Below, one piece after another: positions 9,003 through 21,034 of a stretch of 64,000 nt of DNA. Made by a program: the position numbers and the translations under genes. Below the pieces are notes generated by a model. It was not told where the DNA came from. It made no database searches and saw nothing but the letters and a program-made list of their open reading frames with translations. Within the stretch, counting starts at the first letter, position 1; every line of letters starts with the position of its first letter. The DNA is from Halicephalobus mephisto (lineage: Eukaryota; Nematoda; Chromadorea; Rhabditida; Panagrolaimidae): NCBI GenBank assembly GCA_009193035.1, contig SWDT01000281.1, forward strand, positions 1 through 64,000. The letters run 5' to 3'.

Positions 9003-12000
9003 TTAAAATTTCCAAGCTGGTCGTTTTTCTGATTTTTCATTCGGAACAGATCCTTCTTTTGTTTTTCTGGAGAAAAATTGTCTTGAAGGAGATAGTCTTC
9101 TTGTTTTTTCTGATCGGTCATCGAATCGTTCTGCATCCGCCGGAGACAAAAGATTTCTGAAAAAATAAGTTTAGAAAATTTAAAAAAATTAGAAAATTTA
9201 GGAAATTTAAATAATCTAGAAAATTAGAAAAATTAAAAAATTAAAATAATTTAGAAAATTAGAAAATTGAAAAATTTAGAAAATTTAAAAATTTAGAAAA
9301 TTTAGAAAATTGAAAAATTTAGAAAATTAGAAAAATTTAAATAATTTAGAAAATTAGAAAATTGAAAAATTTAGAAAATTTAGAAAATTTAGAAAATTTA
9401 GAAAATTTAGAAAATTGAAAAATTTAGAAAATTAGAAAAATTTAAATAATTTAGAAAATTAGAAAATTGAAAAATTTTAAAAATTTTAAAATCGAACTTT
9501 GATCCAGTTGGAGACACGGGTTCAGGAGACGTGAATTTCGACTTTGATGGACTTCGATCACGAAGTCTGGTCAGCAAACTTGGGGATTTGGGCCTGGTTA
9601 CTGTAGTTGCGTTTTTTAATTTTTGTTTTTTTTCTTCTTCTTTTCGTTTTTCGTTTTTTTTGGATTCAGAATTGTTTTTTTGATTTTTGTCTTTTTTGTC
9701 CGTCATTTGAGAAACGAAACTTTGAAAGACGTTTTTGTGACATGGATGGATACTGGTGGAAGTGTTGGACGAAGAAGCAATACTATGCTAAAAAAATTAA
9801 AATTATTAAAAAAATTTAAATTACTAAAAAAATAAAAAAATTTAAAAATAATTAAATTATTAAAAATAATTAAATTATTAAAAATAATTAAATTATTAAA
9901 AATAATTAAATTACTAAAAAAATAAAAAATTTAAATTATTAAAAAAGTTCAAAAATTAAAGAGTTTAAAATTTAAATAAAAAATAAAATTTTTACAGATC
10001 GTTCTTTTTTTTCAACAAGTTCGGTATCGTATTCCTTCTCGTCGTCGTTGGAGAACTTCTGGAGTTCTAGAACTTTTTCGTCTTTTATTTTGATTTCGTT
10101 TTGTAAATTTTCGATGATTTTTTTGAGAGATGTGATTTCTTCGGCAGAATCGTCTTCGAATTCGGTCTGTGCAGAATTTTCGCTTACTTCTTCTTTATTA
10201 CTGTAAGTAGCCATTAAATTTGAAAATTATATTTTTTGTTTTGTCAAAATTAATAATTAAAATAAAATTTTTAATTTTCGTGTTCGAATATGATTGGAAA
10301 TTTCTTTATTATATTAAATTTTATAAAAAAATTTTTTAATTTAAGTAATAAGACATAACTAACAAATTCCAAAAAAATACGCTATATTTTATAAGTCAAT
10401 AACTACAGTAAGAAGTTTTGAAATTTTCTGAAAAATTACACTAAATTTTGTCAAAAAATCTAATTTTTAAGTTTTATAATTTTACAAAATGGAAAAATTA
10501 AAAAAAACTTGTAAACGAACTCTTGATATGAAAATTTTAAATTTTAATTTACTGTATTAATTTTAATAAAACGAAATAATTTTAAAAAATTGCTAATTAT
10601 CTCAACACGAAAATTTTTAATTTACAGTACTATCTTTAATAAAAAAAAAATAATTTTTGAATATTGTATTATTTTTAGTAAAAAAGAAACAATTTTAGAA
10701 TACTGTATTATTTTTAGTAAAAAAAATAATTTTAGAATACTGTATTATTTTTAATAAAAAAGAAACAATTTTAAAATATTGTATTATTTTTAACAAAAAA
10801 GAAACAATTTTAAAATATTGTATTATTTTTAATAAAAAAGAAATAATTTTAGAATATTGTATTATTTTTAGTAAAAAAATTATTTTAGAATACTGTATTA
10901 TTTTTAGTAAAAAAATTATTTTAGAATACAGTATTATTTTTAATTTAAAAAATAATTTTAGAACACAGTACTATTTTTAATAAAAAAATAATTTTAAAAT
11001 ATTGCATTATTTTTAATAAAAATGAAACAATTATAAAAAATTTTCTCAATTGTTCAAAAACGAAAAATACAATTTACAGTACTATCTTTAATAAAAATGA
11101 AACAGAAAAGTAATTTTTGTCTAAACACGAAAATTAAAAATTCTAATCATTTTTATTTTAATAAAATATTAATAAAAAACTGACCTTTTTTGTTCTTCCG
11201 CATTTGCTAGTTTTTCTTCAAGTTCAGAAATTTGATTTTCGAGTTCATTTTGTTTTTTTTTGTTTTCATCAACGATTTTTGAATGATCTTCTTTGAGTTG
11301 TTCGATTTTTTTTTCGTAAATTAAAAGTTGTTTCTGATCTCTTTGACGTACGTAATCTTCAGTTTTTTTCGAAATTTTTTGAAGTTCGATTTTTCGAATT
11401 TTTAATTCTTCGTCGACTTTTATTTTTTCTTCATTAAGTTGGTCTAATTCGATTTTTAATTTTTGAATTTCTTCTGTAGAAGCCAAATGGGATTCTTCGA
11501 AGTTTTTACTAGTTTTAAATTGTTTTTCTAATTGATTTTTAAATTCTTCAATTTCGGATTTTTGTTGATTAATAAGATTTTTTTGAGAAAAAATTTTTTC
11601 TTCTTGTTCTTGGATCAAAATTTTTTGTTTTTCAAATTCTTCATTTTTAAAAATTACGGTAGTCTGTTCTAGAGCTTCGATTTTTGCTTTCATTTCTTGA
11701 TTTTCGACAGATAACTTCTCAACTGCCTCCAGGGCTCCTTCTTTTTCTTCGATGATTTCAGACAGACTGGATTCCAACTCACGAAGCTAAAAATTTAAAT
11801 CTATATATCTCCAATTTTTTAATTTTCTAAATTTTCTAATTTTAAAATTTCTTAGTTTTTTTACTTCTTAATTTTCTAAATTTTCTAATTTTAAAAATTT
11901 CTCAGCTTTTAAACTTTCATATTTTTAACATGTTTAAAATTTCTTAATTTTAATATTTCTTTAAATTTTAAAATTTCTTAATTTCAAAATTTCTCTAAAT

Positions 12001-15000
12001 GTCAAAATTTTAAAATTTCTTAATTTTTTAATTTCTCTAAATTTTTAAATTTTTTAGTTTAAATCCCTCAATTTTTAGGTTTTTTAATTTGAAAAAGTTA
12101 CTCTTTCTAAAATAGAATTTAATTCAGGTCCTCTTTCATCTTGCCGACAGTTCAATTCATCTATTAATTGATCTTTGAGGGCTTCTACGTTGACGTCGAG
12201 AATTCTGCCTTCGAAATCGGCTGAATTTTCTTTGCTTTTGGATTCAATGGAGGATTTACTAGATCCGCCTTTGGAGACTCTGCTTTTGATCGATTCTATC
12301 GCTTTCAAAAGTTCAATAACGTAATCCAAAGAAAATTTTTCAACGTCTTCGGACGTGCTTGACTTCAGTTGGGACCTTAGGGCGTTGACTTCGTCTTCGA
12401 GATTTGACTTTTCGGATCTTAGAATTTCGATTTCTTCCCATAATTTTATGTTTTCAGGACCGAAATTCTCACTACTTTCCAAGTGTTCCCTGAGGGAGTT
12501 ATATTGTTCTTCGATTTCGTTTAATTTAGTCGAAAATTCTTTTTTCATCGAAAATTCCCTTTCTTCTGCCTGTTCTCTTTCACGTTCGAGCATTTTTTCG
12601 TAATGTTCTTTCGTGGATTCTTTTTCTTTCGTCAGAGATTCCAAAACTGCTTCTAACGCCTTCACTTGGGAATCCTGGAGTTGAGTCTGGCTTTCGCTTT
12701 GACTTTGGAGATTTTCACGTTCTTTTTCGAGAAATTCAACTTTGTTTTTAAGAGTTCGGACTTCTGTTTGTAATTCTTTGATTGTGTTTTCGAGTTTCGA
12801 TTTGGTACTTTCAGCAGCAGAAAGCATCTGAATTTTGTTTTGGAGTTCTGTTTGTTGTTCTTTGTAATCCGATTTCATTCTATCGTAATCATTAGTGATG
12901 TTTTCTAATCTTTCGAGAGCTTTTTTCGTTTCTTTTTTGGCTGCATTCAACTAAAATAAAAAAATTTAAAAAATCAAAAAATAAAAAAAAATTTAAAAAA
13001 TCAAAAATTAAGATTTCGAACTTAAATCGGACTGTTTGAATTCGAAAATCGAAGATTTCGAAAAACCGACAGCTTTGGATATAATTCATCCAAAAAGTCC
13101 ACTTGGAATAAAATATTTTTTTTCAATTCGTTATACAGTAATAGAAAAGTACTGTAGGTCGTTAGAATCTTTACAGTAAGCTTTGGAATTTAAATTTTCA
13201 ACGATGTTTATGAAGTTCCAGAAGTTACAGTAAAAAGTGCAAATTTTATAAAGAAAAAAATCATATTTCTTACTGTAACTTCCGAATTCAAAATTCCGAA
13301 GATTATTGAAAATTCGAATTTTAAAGGTTACTGTAATGATTCTGAAAATCTACAGTACCTTCTTGTTACTGTATGATGAATTGCTTTTTTAACACCTAGA
13401 CGACAATGGAACATGACGTTGGTGTTCCACAGGTTCGATTCTTTGGGTCAAAATTTGCATGAAAGTTATGCAAAAAATTATTTGGTAAATCAATATCAAA
13501 AATCACTTTTGTTCCTAAAACAACATAACATGGCAATAATAGCCCCAGGAAGGTGTGTAAAAAATTAACTTTTTTCAAAAACGATTTTTCGAACAAGAGG
13601 AACTGTCGTTTACGTGTTAAGTCACACGTTATACAGTATACTTACATCTCTGGAGATGGATTGGACTTCTTCTTCTTTTGCTTTCAATTTTTTCTCCAAA
13701 ATTGAGACGTCTTGTCGACAAGTGTTCATTTCGTCTTTGCTGTGCTGAGCCTGAAGTTCGAGTTCCTGTAATCTGTCGTGGAACTCCTCCTGTCTTGCTG
13801 CGAGTTCTTCTTTCAGGGCTTCTTCGTGATCCCGCAAGGCCTCCAGTTCCTTGGTGTAGAGCATCTTTGCAGCAGTCAGTTCCGTTTCGTAGAGGCTTTG
13901 GGCTCTTCGGAGTTTCATTTCGAAAGTTTCCCCGAGTCTTTCTTTTTCCGATCTGAGACTTTTTCGTTCTTCTTCGAGTCGACGAATTTCAATAACGTAT
14001 CTGAAAAAAATTATAATTTTTAATTTTTTAATTTAAAGTTACTTTTGTTCGAGATTGAGCAACTGAGAAGCCGAAAACCGCTGCTCGAGGACCTGGATCT
14101 CCTTCTGGTGCTCTTGTCTCATCTTCTCCAGAGCTTGTTCCTTTTCCCGCTCGAACTTCTCCTGCAAAGCCTGGAAACTCTTCATTCTGGCCTCGAAGTC
14201 CTTCTTCGCATTCAGCACCTCTTCGCTTAGGGCTATGATTTTGCTCGAGTATTCCGCTTCCAATTTTCTTTCTCGTTCGACGACTCTCTCCTGGTACTCT
14301 GTGAAAGTCCCCATGACACTGTATTTTTGTCTTTCGTATTCAGCAACTGTTTCTTCTAAACTTTGGATTTTTCGACGGAGTTCGGATTCTCGTCCCCGAT
14401 TTGCACTCGAAGCAGCAGCGACTTTGAGCATCGTGAATAATCTTGCAGAATCTTCGCTGAGATTACTGCTTTCTTCCGAGAGGTTAGTTGACGTAGAAGT
14501 AGAAGTACTCGGTCGAACAGGATTCGTCTTCGCCACTGGCTTCATTGTTATGCTGTTCGTCGATGGAGGAGTTGGCCAAGCAGCAATTTCAGGTCGGGAA
14601 TCATGGGGTTTGTTCAGGGATCTGTCAAAAAAAAATTAATCACACCGTTATAAAAGTAAAAAATGAAAATTTTTAAAATTTATGAAAGAGCAGTCTCAAA
14701 TTTGTCGTTTTCAGGAATTAATTACTTTACAGAAATTTAAAAATCAAAATCTTTAAGAAATTATTTGGACACAAAATTCTAGAATTTTTTTTTAATTTAA
14801 AAATTTAGATAAAAGATAGAGAGAGAAAGAGAGAGAGAGAAAGGAAGAGAGAGAAAGGAAGAGAGAGAGAGAGAAAAAAAGAAAAAGAGAAAGAGAGAGA
14901 AAGAAAAAGGATGAGAGAGAAAAGAATACAGAGAAAAAGAGAGAAAATGAAGAAACAGTGAATTCTGATGTAAATTTACCAGATTTACCGTTTTTCCATC

Positions 15001-15618
15001 TTCTCAAACTTCTCTCTTTCTACGCGCGATTTCAAAAAACTTGCTATTATGAAAATCGAAAACAAAGACTATTATGAAATTTATCCGACACAAATCTTTA
15101 ACATTTTTATAAAATTTTAAAATTAAAAAAGAATGAGAAAATTTCTTTAATGATTTACCAGTTTTTCTGCTTTTCTTTTTTTCGCAAATTTCTCTTCTTT
15201 TACGCAGGAATTCAAAAACTTCAAAAAAGTCACTATTATGAAAATCGAAAATAAAAATTTTTCCAACATGAATTTTCAGAAAAACCTGGAATTTAGGTAA
15301 AAGAAATAAAAAATAATTTACCAATTTTTCCTTTTTCATTTTGGTCTCTCCTTTTGCGGGGGAATTCAAAAATTCGAAAAAAAAAATGATTTTTATTATT
15401 TTCACAAATGATGTTTTTGATTAACTCACAATTGTGCAGGTCTGGGGGATCTGCTTCCTCTTCTCGGGGACCTGCTTCCATTCCTGGACAAATGAGGACT
15501 CGAGGATCTCAGATGAGAACTGTCCTCGACGTCTTCGTTCAAAAAACCGGACTAAAAAATACAATTTTGATTACTTTAAAAAATTAATTTTTACCTTTTC
15601 TCGAAATTTGTCAGTCAT
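9003..15618 (-). CDS. FAM184-like coiled-coil protein (1059 aa, nine exons)
   Basis: Exons: 15618-15595, 15551-15430, 14621-14043, 14000-13646, 12950-12102, 11786-11185, 10200-9996, 9787-9498, 9156-9003; all junctions keep frame. After a Ser-rich N-terminus (residues 1-90) almost the whole protein is heptad-rich coiled coil. Exons 3-4 resemble the conserved N-terminal region of the FAM184 family: ELRRKIQSLEE, then DFEARMKSFQALQEKFE, then LRRAQSLYETEL, in that order. The C-terminal 150 residues are Lys/Ser-rich and low in complexity. FAM184 proteins are poorly characterised, so no catalytic role is implied; a structural or centrosomal/cytoskeletal role would be inference. The donor of exon 8 (AAAGTTCGA) is weak but is the only one that keeps phase. 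Large AT tandem arrays fill several introns. Other long coiled-coil proteins remain possible assignments. Confidence 0.75.
9165..9485. repeat. TTAGAAAAT microsatellite-like array (last intron of the coiled-coil gene)
   Basis: Runs of TTTAGAAAAT and TTGAAAAA in imperfect tandem fill the whole intron between the last two coding exons. Confidence 0.85.
9800..9960. repeat. TTAAAAATAA minisatellite (intron)
   Basis: AATTATTAAAAATAATTAAA is repeated in tandem with small changes within the intron between exons 7 and 8 of the coiled-coil gene. Confidence 0.8.
10540..11110. repeat. Tandem array of about 45-50 bp units (intron)
   Basis: At least nine units carry TTTTAGAATACTGTATTATT and then TTTAGTAAAAAA, with single-base drift and short indels. 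They lie in the intron between exons 6 and 7 of the coiled-coil gene. Each unit contains a TACTGTA word. Confidence 0.85.
14810..15040 (-). repeat. R1 dispersed element, minus orientation, expanded GA tract
   Basis: Ends in TACGCGCGATTTCAAAAA, the complement of the R1 start box. Next to it come TTTACCG and a long GAGAGAAAGA tract, as in the other R1 copies. It sits in intron 2 of the coiled-coil gene. Confidence 0.7.
15145..15385 (-). repeat. Two partial R1 elements in tandem
   Basis: Two blocks show GCGGGGGAATTCAAAAA or TACGCAGGAATTCAAAAA next to TTACCA and TTTTTC runs. They are degraded R1 copies in the same intron and direction as the copy at 14810. Confidence 0.6.
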
Positions 15619-16079
15619 CGTTTTTTAGAATTTTTTCGATCAATAATTTACTCAGATTTCATAGTACGAAACCCTTGGGGAATATTATTGTGACTTTTTC
15701 ATAGGAAATTTCAAAGCAATTGTTCGATGGCTGTTCACCTAGAGTTTAAGCCCTAAGGCAAAACAGGTGTTCCTGCGATCGGAGATGGATTTTTCTCGTG
15801 TTTTAGTAACAATTGGCGCCAAATGTCTCGTACATCAAGTTGTCCCGTGATTGACCTCGAATGACCAACGGCCATCGGCATACTTTTGAAATTCGGGATT
15901 TTTCGACATTATTAATTAAACAAAAAAATTGAAGAAATTTTGCATCAAACCTCCTCCTCCGTATTTGGGAAACATCAAAGTTCCAAAACTAGGTCGAGCC
16001 CGGCGGAGAGAACAATTCCGAAATATTTTTTTTCATGTTCGTATCCTCAGCACTGGTCACTTTCTGTTTTCAAAGAAAA

Positions 16080-16420
16080 AGAAACGTTATAAGTTTAAAA
16101 ACTTAAATATTTTAAAAAAACCCTAAAAAATAAAACATTTTCGTTTAAATTTTTTTAAATGATGTTATTGCTTAAAAACTTAAATATTTTTAAAAAAACC
16201 CTAAAAAATAAAATATTTTTGTTTAAAATTTTTTTAAAATATGTTTTTGTTTAAAAACTTAAATTTTTTAAAAAACTTCTAAAAAATAAATTATTTTTGT
16301 TTAAATTTTTTTTAAAATATGATGTTTTTGTTTAAAAACTTAAATTTTTTTAAAGAAATCCTAAAAAATAAAATATTTTTGTTTAAAAAATTTAATAAAA
16401 TTAAAATTTTTTAAAAATTA
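16080..16420. repeat. Tandem repeat of about 85-90 bp units
   Basis: Four units carry GTTTAAAAACTTAAAT, then CCTAAAAAATAAAATATTTT and TGTTTAAA. Confidence 0.8.
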
Positions 16421-16691
16421 AATTTTTTTTTAAATTTCAAAAAAATTTGATGTTTTTATTTAAAAACTTTTTGATTCTTATTGATAGAAAATTATTTCTA
16501 TATAAATGATAAATTTGATGACTTTTTATTAAAATTTGATTTTTTTAATTTTTTACGTAAATTTTAAAATTTTTTAAAAATTTGTTTCGAAATTTTTTTA
16601 TTTTTTAAATAATATTTTTTGTTTTCGTATTTCTATCCTCAAAACGGATCAATTTCAATTTTCATAAAAAACAAAAAAATCAGAAAATTTT

Positions 16692-16765
16692 TGAATTTTT
16701 AAATTCCCGCGCAAAGGGAATAGTTTCTATAAAATTGGAAAAAATGGCATATACCCAAATTTATT
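16692..16765 (+). repeat. Partial R1 element
   Basis: TTCCCGCGCAAAGGGAATAG followed by TTTCTATAAAA and a GGAAAAAATGGCA box, matching the left half of R1; the pyrimidine half is missing. Confidence 0.6.
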
Positions 16766-16847
16766 TTTTTTTATCTTTTTAAAATTTTTTTATAAAATCA
16801 AAAATATTTCTCGAGACAATTTTGAAAAAAATTTTAATTTTTTGAAC

Positions 16848-16975
16848 TTTTTGAACTCGCGCCCAAAGAGAGCGAGAGTGGCAAAAAAGGTAAATTTGAC
16901 AAATCTGAACTTAAATCTACTCGCACTTCTTCACGCGCGTTGTTTTTTCACCTAAATTTTTAAACTTTTTCAAAA
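16848..16975 (+). repeat. R1 element with both arms
   Basis: The left arm GCGCCCAAAGAGAGCGAGAG and right arm CTCGCACTTCTTCACGCGCG are imperfect inverted complements. Between them is GGTAAATTTGACAAATC, and CACCTAAATTTTTAAAC follows. This is a complete short form of R1. Confidence 0.7.
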
Positions 16976-17418
16976 CTCCCGTTTATTTTTTTGTTTTTTA
17001 ATTTCTTTCATTTTTATATTAATATAATCTTTTAAAGTTTTTAAATTTGCTACTAAGCAGAAAAGTAGTAAATTTCTTAATTCTAAAATTTGGATTTTAT
17101 TTGTACCTAAATTTTTAAACTTTCTCAAAATCCACATTTAATTGATTTTATAACAATTTTTATTTTGTTTTTTAATAATAATATTTTTTTATTCTTGCAA
17201 TTGAGTAATTTTTTTTAAATAAAAATATTTTAAATAATATTATATTTTTTGCATTTTCTTATTTTCTGTCTTTATATAAAATTTCTTGTAGTATTATATT
17301 TCTTTCTTGTTCTTACTTCTATAACTAAATTATTTTTGTTTTTATACAAATTTCTTGCAATATTGTAATTTTTTCGTTTTTATTTTTATAATGTCTGTTT
17401 TTATATGAAATTGTTCAG

Positions 17419-19216
17419 ATGGCTGCTCGTGAAGCTTTTCGGGAGAAGATAAAGGATATCCTGCCAAAGGAACTCGACACCGACTTTAACCTGGATCGAT
17501 GGCTAGCTAATTACGATAATAAACTCGATATTTGTGTTGAGAAATTTCAAGAGTACATCAATAACCGAATTGCCCTCGGATACGACAAACCAGAATCCTT
17601 GGATAATTTTTACGAAAGAGAAGATGTGAAGGATTTTTGTCATCTTTTCAACCTTTCGGATTTGAGGAGTGATTGGGTCAACGAACTCGACAACGGAATC
17701 GTTTTTGCCGAGATGGGGGTGGCTGAACCCGGGAAGGTCGTCAAAGCCATCAGAGCTGCTGATTACCACAGTATTTTCTTCGGTTACTGCGAGTACTTCC
17801 AACGACTTGTTATCGACCACGAAGAAAAAACCGGGAAAAAATCTTTTGGGATTTGCATATTCGACATGAAACACATGAACATGCTGAACTATGCCAATCC
17901 TCTGGCTCCGATCAACAAGTTATTCCAGGTACTTGGTTGACTAGAGTTTTATGGAGATTGTTGAAATTCTTCAGATATAGAGAAAATTTATTTTAAAATT
18001 TCCCAGAAACTTCTGAATTCTTCGGAAACTTCATGTAAGCTTCTGGAATTTAAAATGAAGCTTGTAGAACTTCCTAGAATCTCAAATGCTTCGAGAATTC
18101 AACAGAAGATTCTGAAATCTTCGAAAATTCCCAAAATCTAGGAATTTTTAGAATCTTCCACGATATAGTCAAAAATTTTCGGATTTTCAAAGATCTCACG
18201 AAAAATTCTAAAATCTTTAAAAATTTAAATTTTTAAATAATTTCAATTTTATTTAAGTTTTTATTTTTTTAGAGGTTTTAGAAATATAAATTTTAAAAAT
18301 ATTATTTTTTTAGAGGTTTTAGAAATATGAATTTTAAAAATATTAATTTTTTAGTTTTTAGAAATATGAATTTTAAAAATATTATTTTTTTTAGAGGTTT
18401 TAGAAATATGAATTTAAAAAATATTAATTTTTTAGAGGTTTTAGAAATATAAATTTAAGAAATATTATTTTTTTAGAGGTTTTAGAAATATAAATTTTAA
18501 AATTTTTTATTACTTTAGGGTCGAGTTAACATCTGGCTAGAGTACTACGGTGAGCTTCTGAAACAAGTCGTGATTGTCAATCCGCCGAGGTTCTTGGGAG
18601 CTGTCTTCAAGGTCAGATTCTCGATAGTAAAGTTGACTAAAGATGAGATTTTAGATAATGTCCCTTCTTCTGCCCGATCGGGTGATGAATAGATTCGTTT
18701 TTGCTGCAAATTATCCCGATGATATTTCGAACTATATCTCGGCAGATGCCATTCCTCAAGGATACGGTGGAAAAATGGTTTTTCCCGAAACGAAACTTCC
18801 GACTGGATGCAATTTTCACAAACAAATTTCAAAAAACGATTACTTGGTAAATTTTAAATTTTAAAATTAAAAAAAAAATAATTTTTAAGAATGACGGAGA
18901 AATTTGGCAAAAATTCCATGTTTCCAATGTGAGATACGATATCCATACTGTAAATCCCGGGGATCTTTATCGTCAAAATTTCACAGTAAAAAAAGGTCAA
19001 AAATTTATCTATGAATATCATGCAAATCGAGAATTCGAAATCACATGTACCGGACCCGACGGAAAATGGATCCTGCCGAGATTCAGAGTATCCACTCCAG
19101 TGATCTCAGATGAAGGATTTGTCGAGATCAAACAAGACGGAGAAGTCAATTTCGAAATCAAAAACCTCAGCAAGTTAATGAAAATGAAATTCAAATTTGC
19201 AGTTCAAATTATTTAA
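17419..19216 (+). CDS. CRAL-TRIO/GOLD domain (Sec14-like) lipid-transfer protein (373 aa)
   Basis: Four phase-0 exons: 17419-17928, 18519-18611, 18655-18846, 18890-19216. The ATG directly follows a TTGTTCAG acceptor, suggesting trans-splicing or a 5' UTR intron. Residues 1-70 form the helical CRAL-TRIO N-terminus. Residues about 75-245 are the lipid-binding CRAL-TRIO core, with GIVFAEMGV, GICIFDMKHMNML, NIWLEYYGELLKQ, VIVNPPRFLGAVFK and DAIPQGYGG in the expected order. Residues about 275-372 form a GOLD beta-sandwich ending FKFAVQII. This domain pair matches the SEC14L/CTG family of cytosolic phosphatidylinositol and hydrophobic-ligand carriers, of which nematodes have several. Length fits the family. 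The last exon uses an AAG acceptor (TTTTTAAG). A TA-flanked repeat element begins 17 bases after the stop. The exact orthologue (ctg-1, ctg-2 or cgr-1 type) cannot be settled by eye. Confidence 0.9.
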
Positions 19217-19233
19217 TTTTTATATTTATTATA

Positions 19234-19950
19234 CAAAAAGGACACACGGTATACAATTTATGGATACATTAAAGTAGCTTTGATATATCAGGTGCATTGT
19301 ATTCAATTTATAGATATCTTCTTCTTTCTTCTTTATCCTCAGCGTTTGTCCCGTTCTCGGGGTCCGCTATACCACACCATACAATACAACAGAAAACAAG
19401 TTAAATTAAGACAAACTAGAACTTTTTGCTTGATCTTGCATGGCATGTGATTTGATGCGACGTCCCTCTTTTTTCAATTTATAGATATACTAAGTTGATA
19501 TCGATATATTGTATTCAATATATAGTTACATTAAGTTGATATTGATAAATTGTATTCAATGTATGGATATATTAAAGTAGTTTTAATATATCAGATACAT
19601 TGTATTCAATATATGGATATACTAAGTTGATATCGATATATTGTATTCAATGTATAGATATACTAAAACGATTCTGATGTAACAAATAAATTATATTCAA
19701 TTTATGGATACATTAAAGTAACCTTGATATATCAGATACATTATATTCAATATATTGACATATTAAATGCAATACTAATGAATTTTATTCAATATACCAA
19801 TATATTAAAGTAGTTTTAATATACCAGATACATTGTATTTAATGCACCGATACATTACGTTGATATCGGCACATTATATGTACTGTATCGATATATCAAA
19901 CATAATCCATCTGATACATTACAGTTGTTTTAACTTGTCCTTTTTGTGTG
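19234..19950 (+). mobile_element. TA-flanked MITE-like element in the apparent 3' UTR
   Basis: The sequence is flanked by TA on both sides. It starts CAAAAAGGACA and ends TGTCCTTTTTGTGTG, which are inverted complements around AAAAAGGACA. The interior is a tandem array of about 60-bp units with TTGATATCGATATATTGTAT and ATTCAAT text, interrupted by the CCTCAGCGTTTGTCCC repeat. AATAAA lies at 19978, just beyond the right end, so the upstream gene's transcript may read through the element. No transposase frame. Confidence 0.65.
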
Positions 19951-19977
19951 TACAATTTTGTCACAAAATTATCTCAC

Positions 19978-19983
19978 AATAAA
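19978..19983 (+). terminator. Candidate poly(A) signal for the CRAL-TRIO gene
   Basis: AATAAA in plus orientation, the first clear one after the stop at 19216. The distance is unusually long because of the intervening repeat element. Confidence 0.35.
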
Positions 19984-20189
19984 TTTTTTCAATATCAAGA
20001 ATTTTGATTTTAAAATTATATTTTTACAAAAATAAAACAATTTTAAAATGGTCTCAACACGAATTTTAAGGTTTTTAGGAACATGTAATATTTGAAATAT
20101 TTATTTTAAAATTATATTTTTATAAAAATTAAAAATAAATTTTGTGAAAAGTTATTTGGAAACAAATTTTTAGAATTTTTTAAAATTCA

Positions 20190-20505
20190 ATAAAAAAAAG
20201 TTTCAACAATACTTGCCACTTTTTTTTCCTTTTTTCTCTTTTTTTCCTTTTTTTCCTTTTTTCCACTTTTTTTTGCGTTTTTCCCTTTTTTCCTTTTTTT
20301 CCTTTTTTTCCACTTTTTCCCTTTTTTTCTTCTTCTCTCTTTTCCCTTTTTTCTCTCTTTTTCCACTTTTTCCCTTTTTTTTCTTCTTCCCTTTTTTCCT
20401 TTTTTCCTTTTTTTCCACTTTTTTCCACTTTTTTCCACTTTTTTCCACTTTTCCCCTTTTTTTCTTTTTCTTTAACCTCGCTCTCTCTACGCGCGAATTC
20501 AAACA
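20190..20505 (-). repeat. R1 element with hugely expanded pyrimidine tract
   Basis: Ends CTACGCGCGAATTCAAA (complement of the R1 start box). The neighbouring tract is nearly pure TTTTTTCC and TTTTCCACTTTT repeat, which creates long Lys/Glu or Phe frames on every reading. It is repeat, not a gene. Confidence 0.75.
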
Positions 20506-21034
20506 TTGCAAAAACTAAAAATTATTTTTAACTTTTTATTATTGTAAACATTCGAAAATTAAAATTATTACGAAATTACTTCAATAAAAAATTTTTAAAA
20601 TAATCTATAAGAAGATTATTTTGTAATTTTTCAAATATTGCAAAAAATAAATTTTATTAAAATTATTTAAATTTTTTGATTTGTATTTTTTAAAACTATT
20701 TTACTTGACTAAATCTAAGGCCTTCTAGGTTACGGTAGACGGCGTACACAGGCTTCTCTGCCTTCTGGAATCAGTAATTAAAATATTTTACAAATTCTTA
20801 TTCATGACGTCACACCGTTGTCGAGATATAAGTTGGTCCTGACACGACTGACGCAAGAATTGTTCGTGCATAACATACCGTAAGATAGTTGTCGTTTCGT
20901 TGTTGTTTTTTCCTTTGTAGTTTAACTTTGATAAAGTTTATTGTTAAATCTCAGTGAATCAATATAGTTGTGTGAGGGATATGGGAGTTCCTTATTTATC
21001 CAAACAACAATAAGGTCAAGCACAATAACAACCA

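Larger units (their letters stand above)
15619..17418. other. Intergenic region between the coiled-coil gene and the CRAL-TRIO gene
   Basis: The genes diverge here, so both promoters should lie within this 1.8 kb. The part 15640-15910 is GC-balanced and non-repetitive, with CACCTAGAG...CAGGTG and GGCGCC words: the best candidate promoter or 5' exon region. From 16080 rightwards it is AT-rich repeat and two R1 copies. No coding exon is supported. Confidence 0.5.

Noticed and set aside
13432..13450. GGTTCGATTC resembling a tRNA T-loop
   Set aside because: No acceptor stem, D-arm or anticodon arm at the right distances; a T-loop-like word inside an intron.
20180..20518. Several 80-110 codon Lys- or Phe-rich frames on both strands
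   Set aside because: All derive from the expanded TTTTTTCC tract of an R1 repeat.
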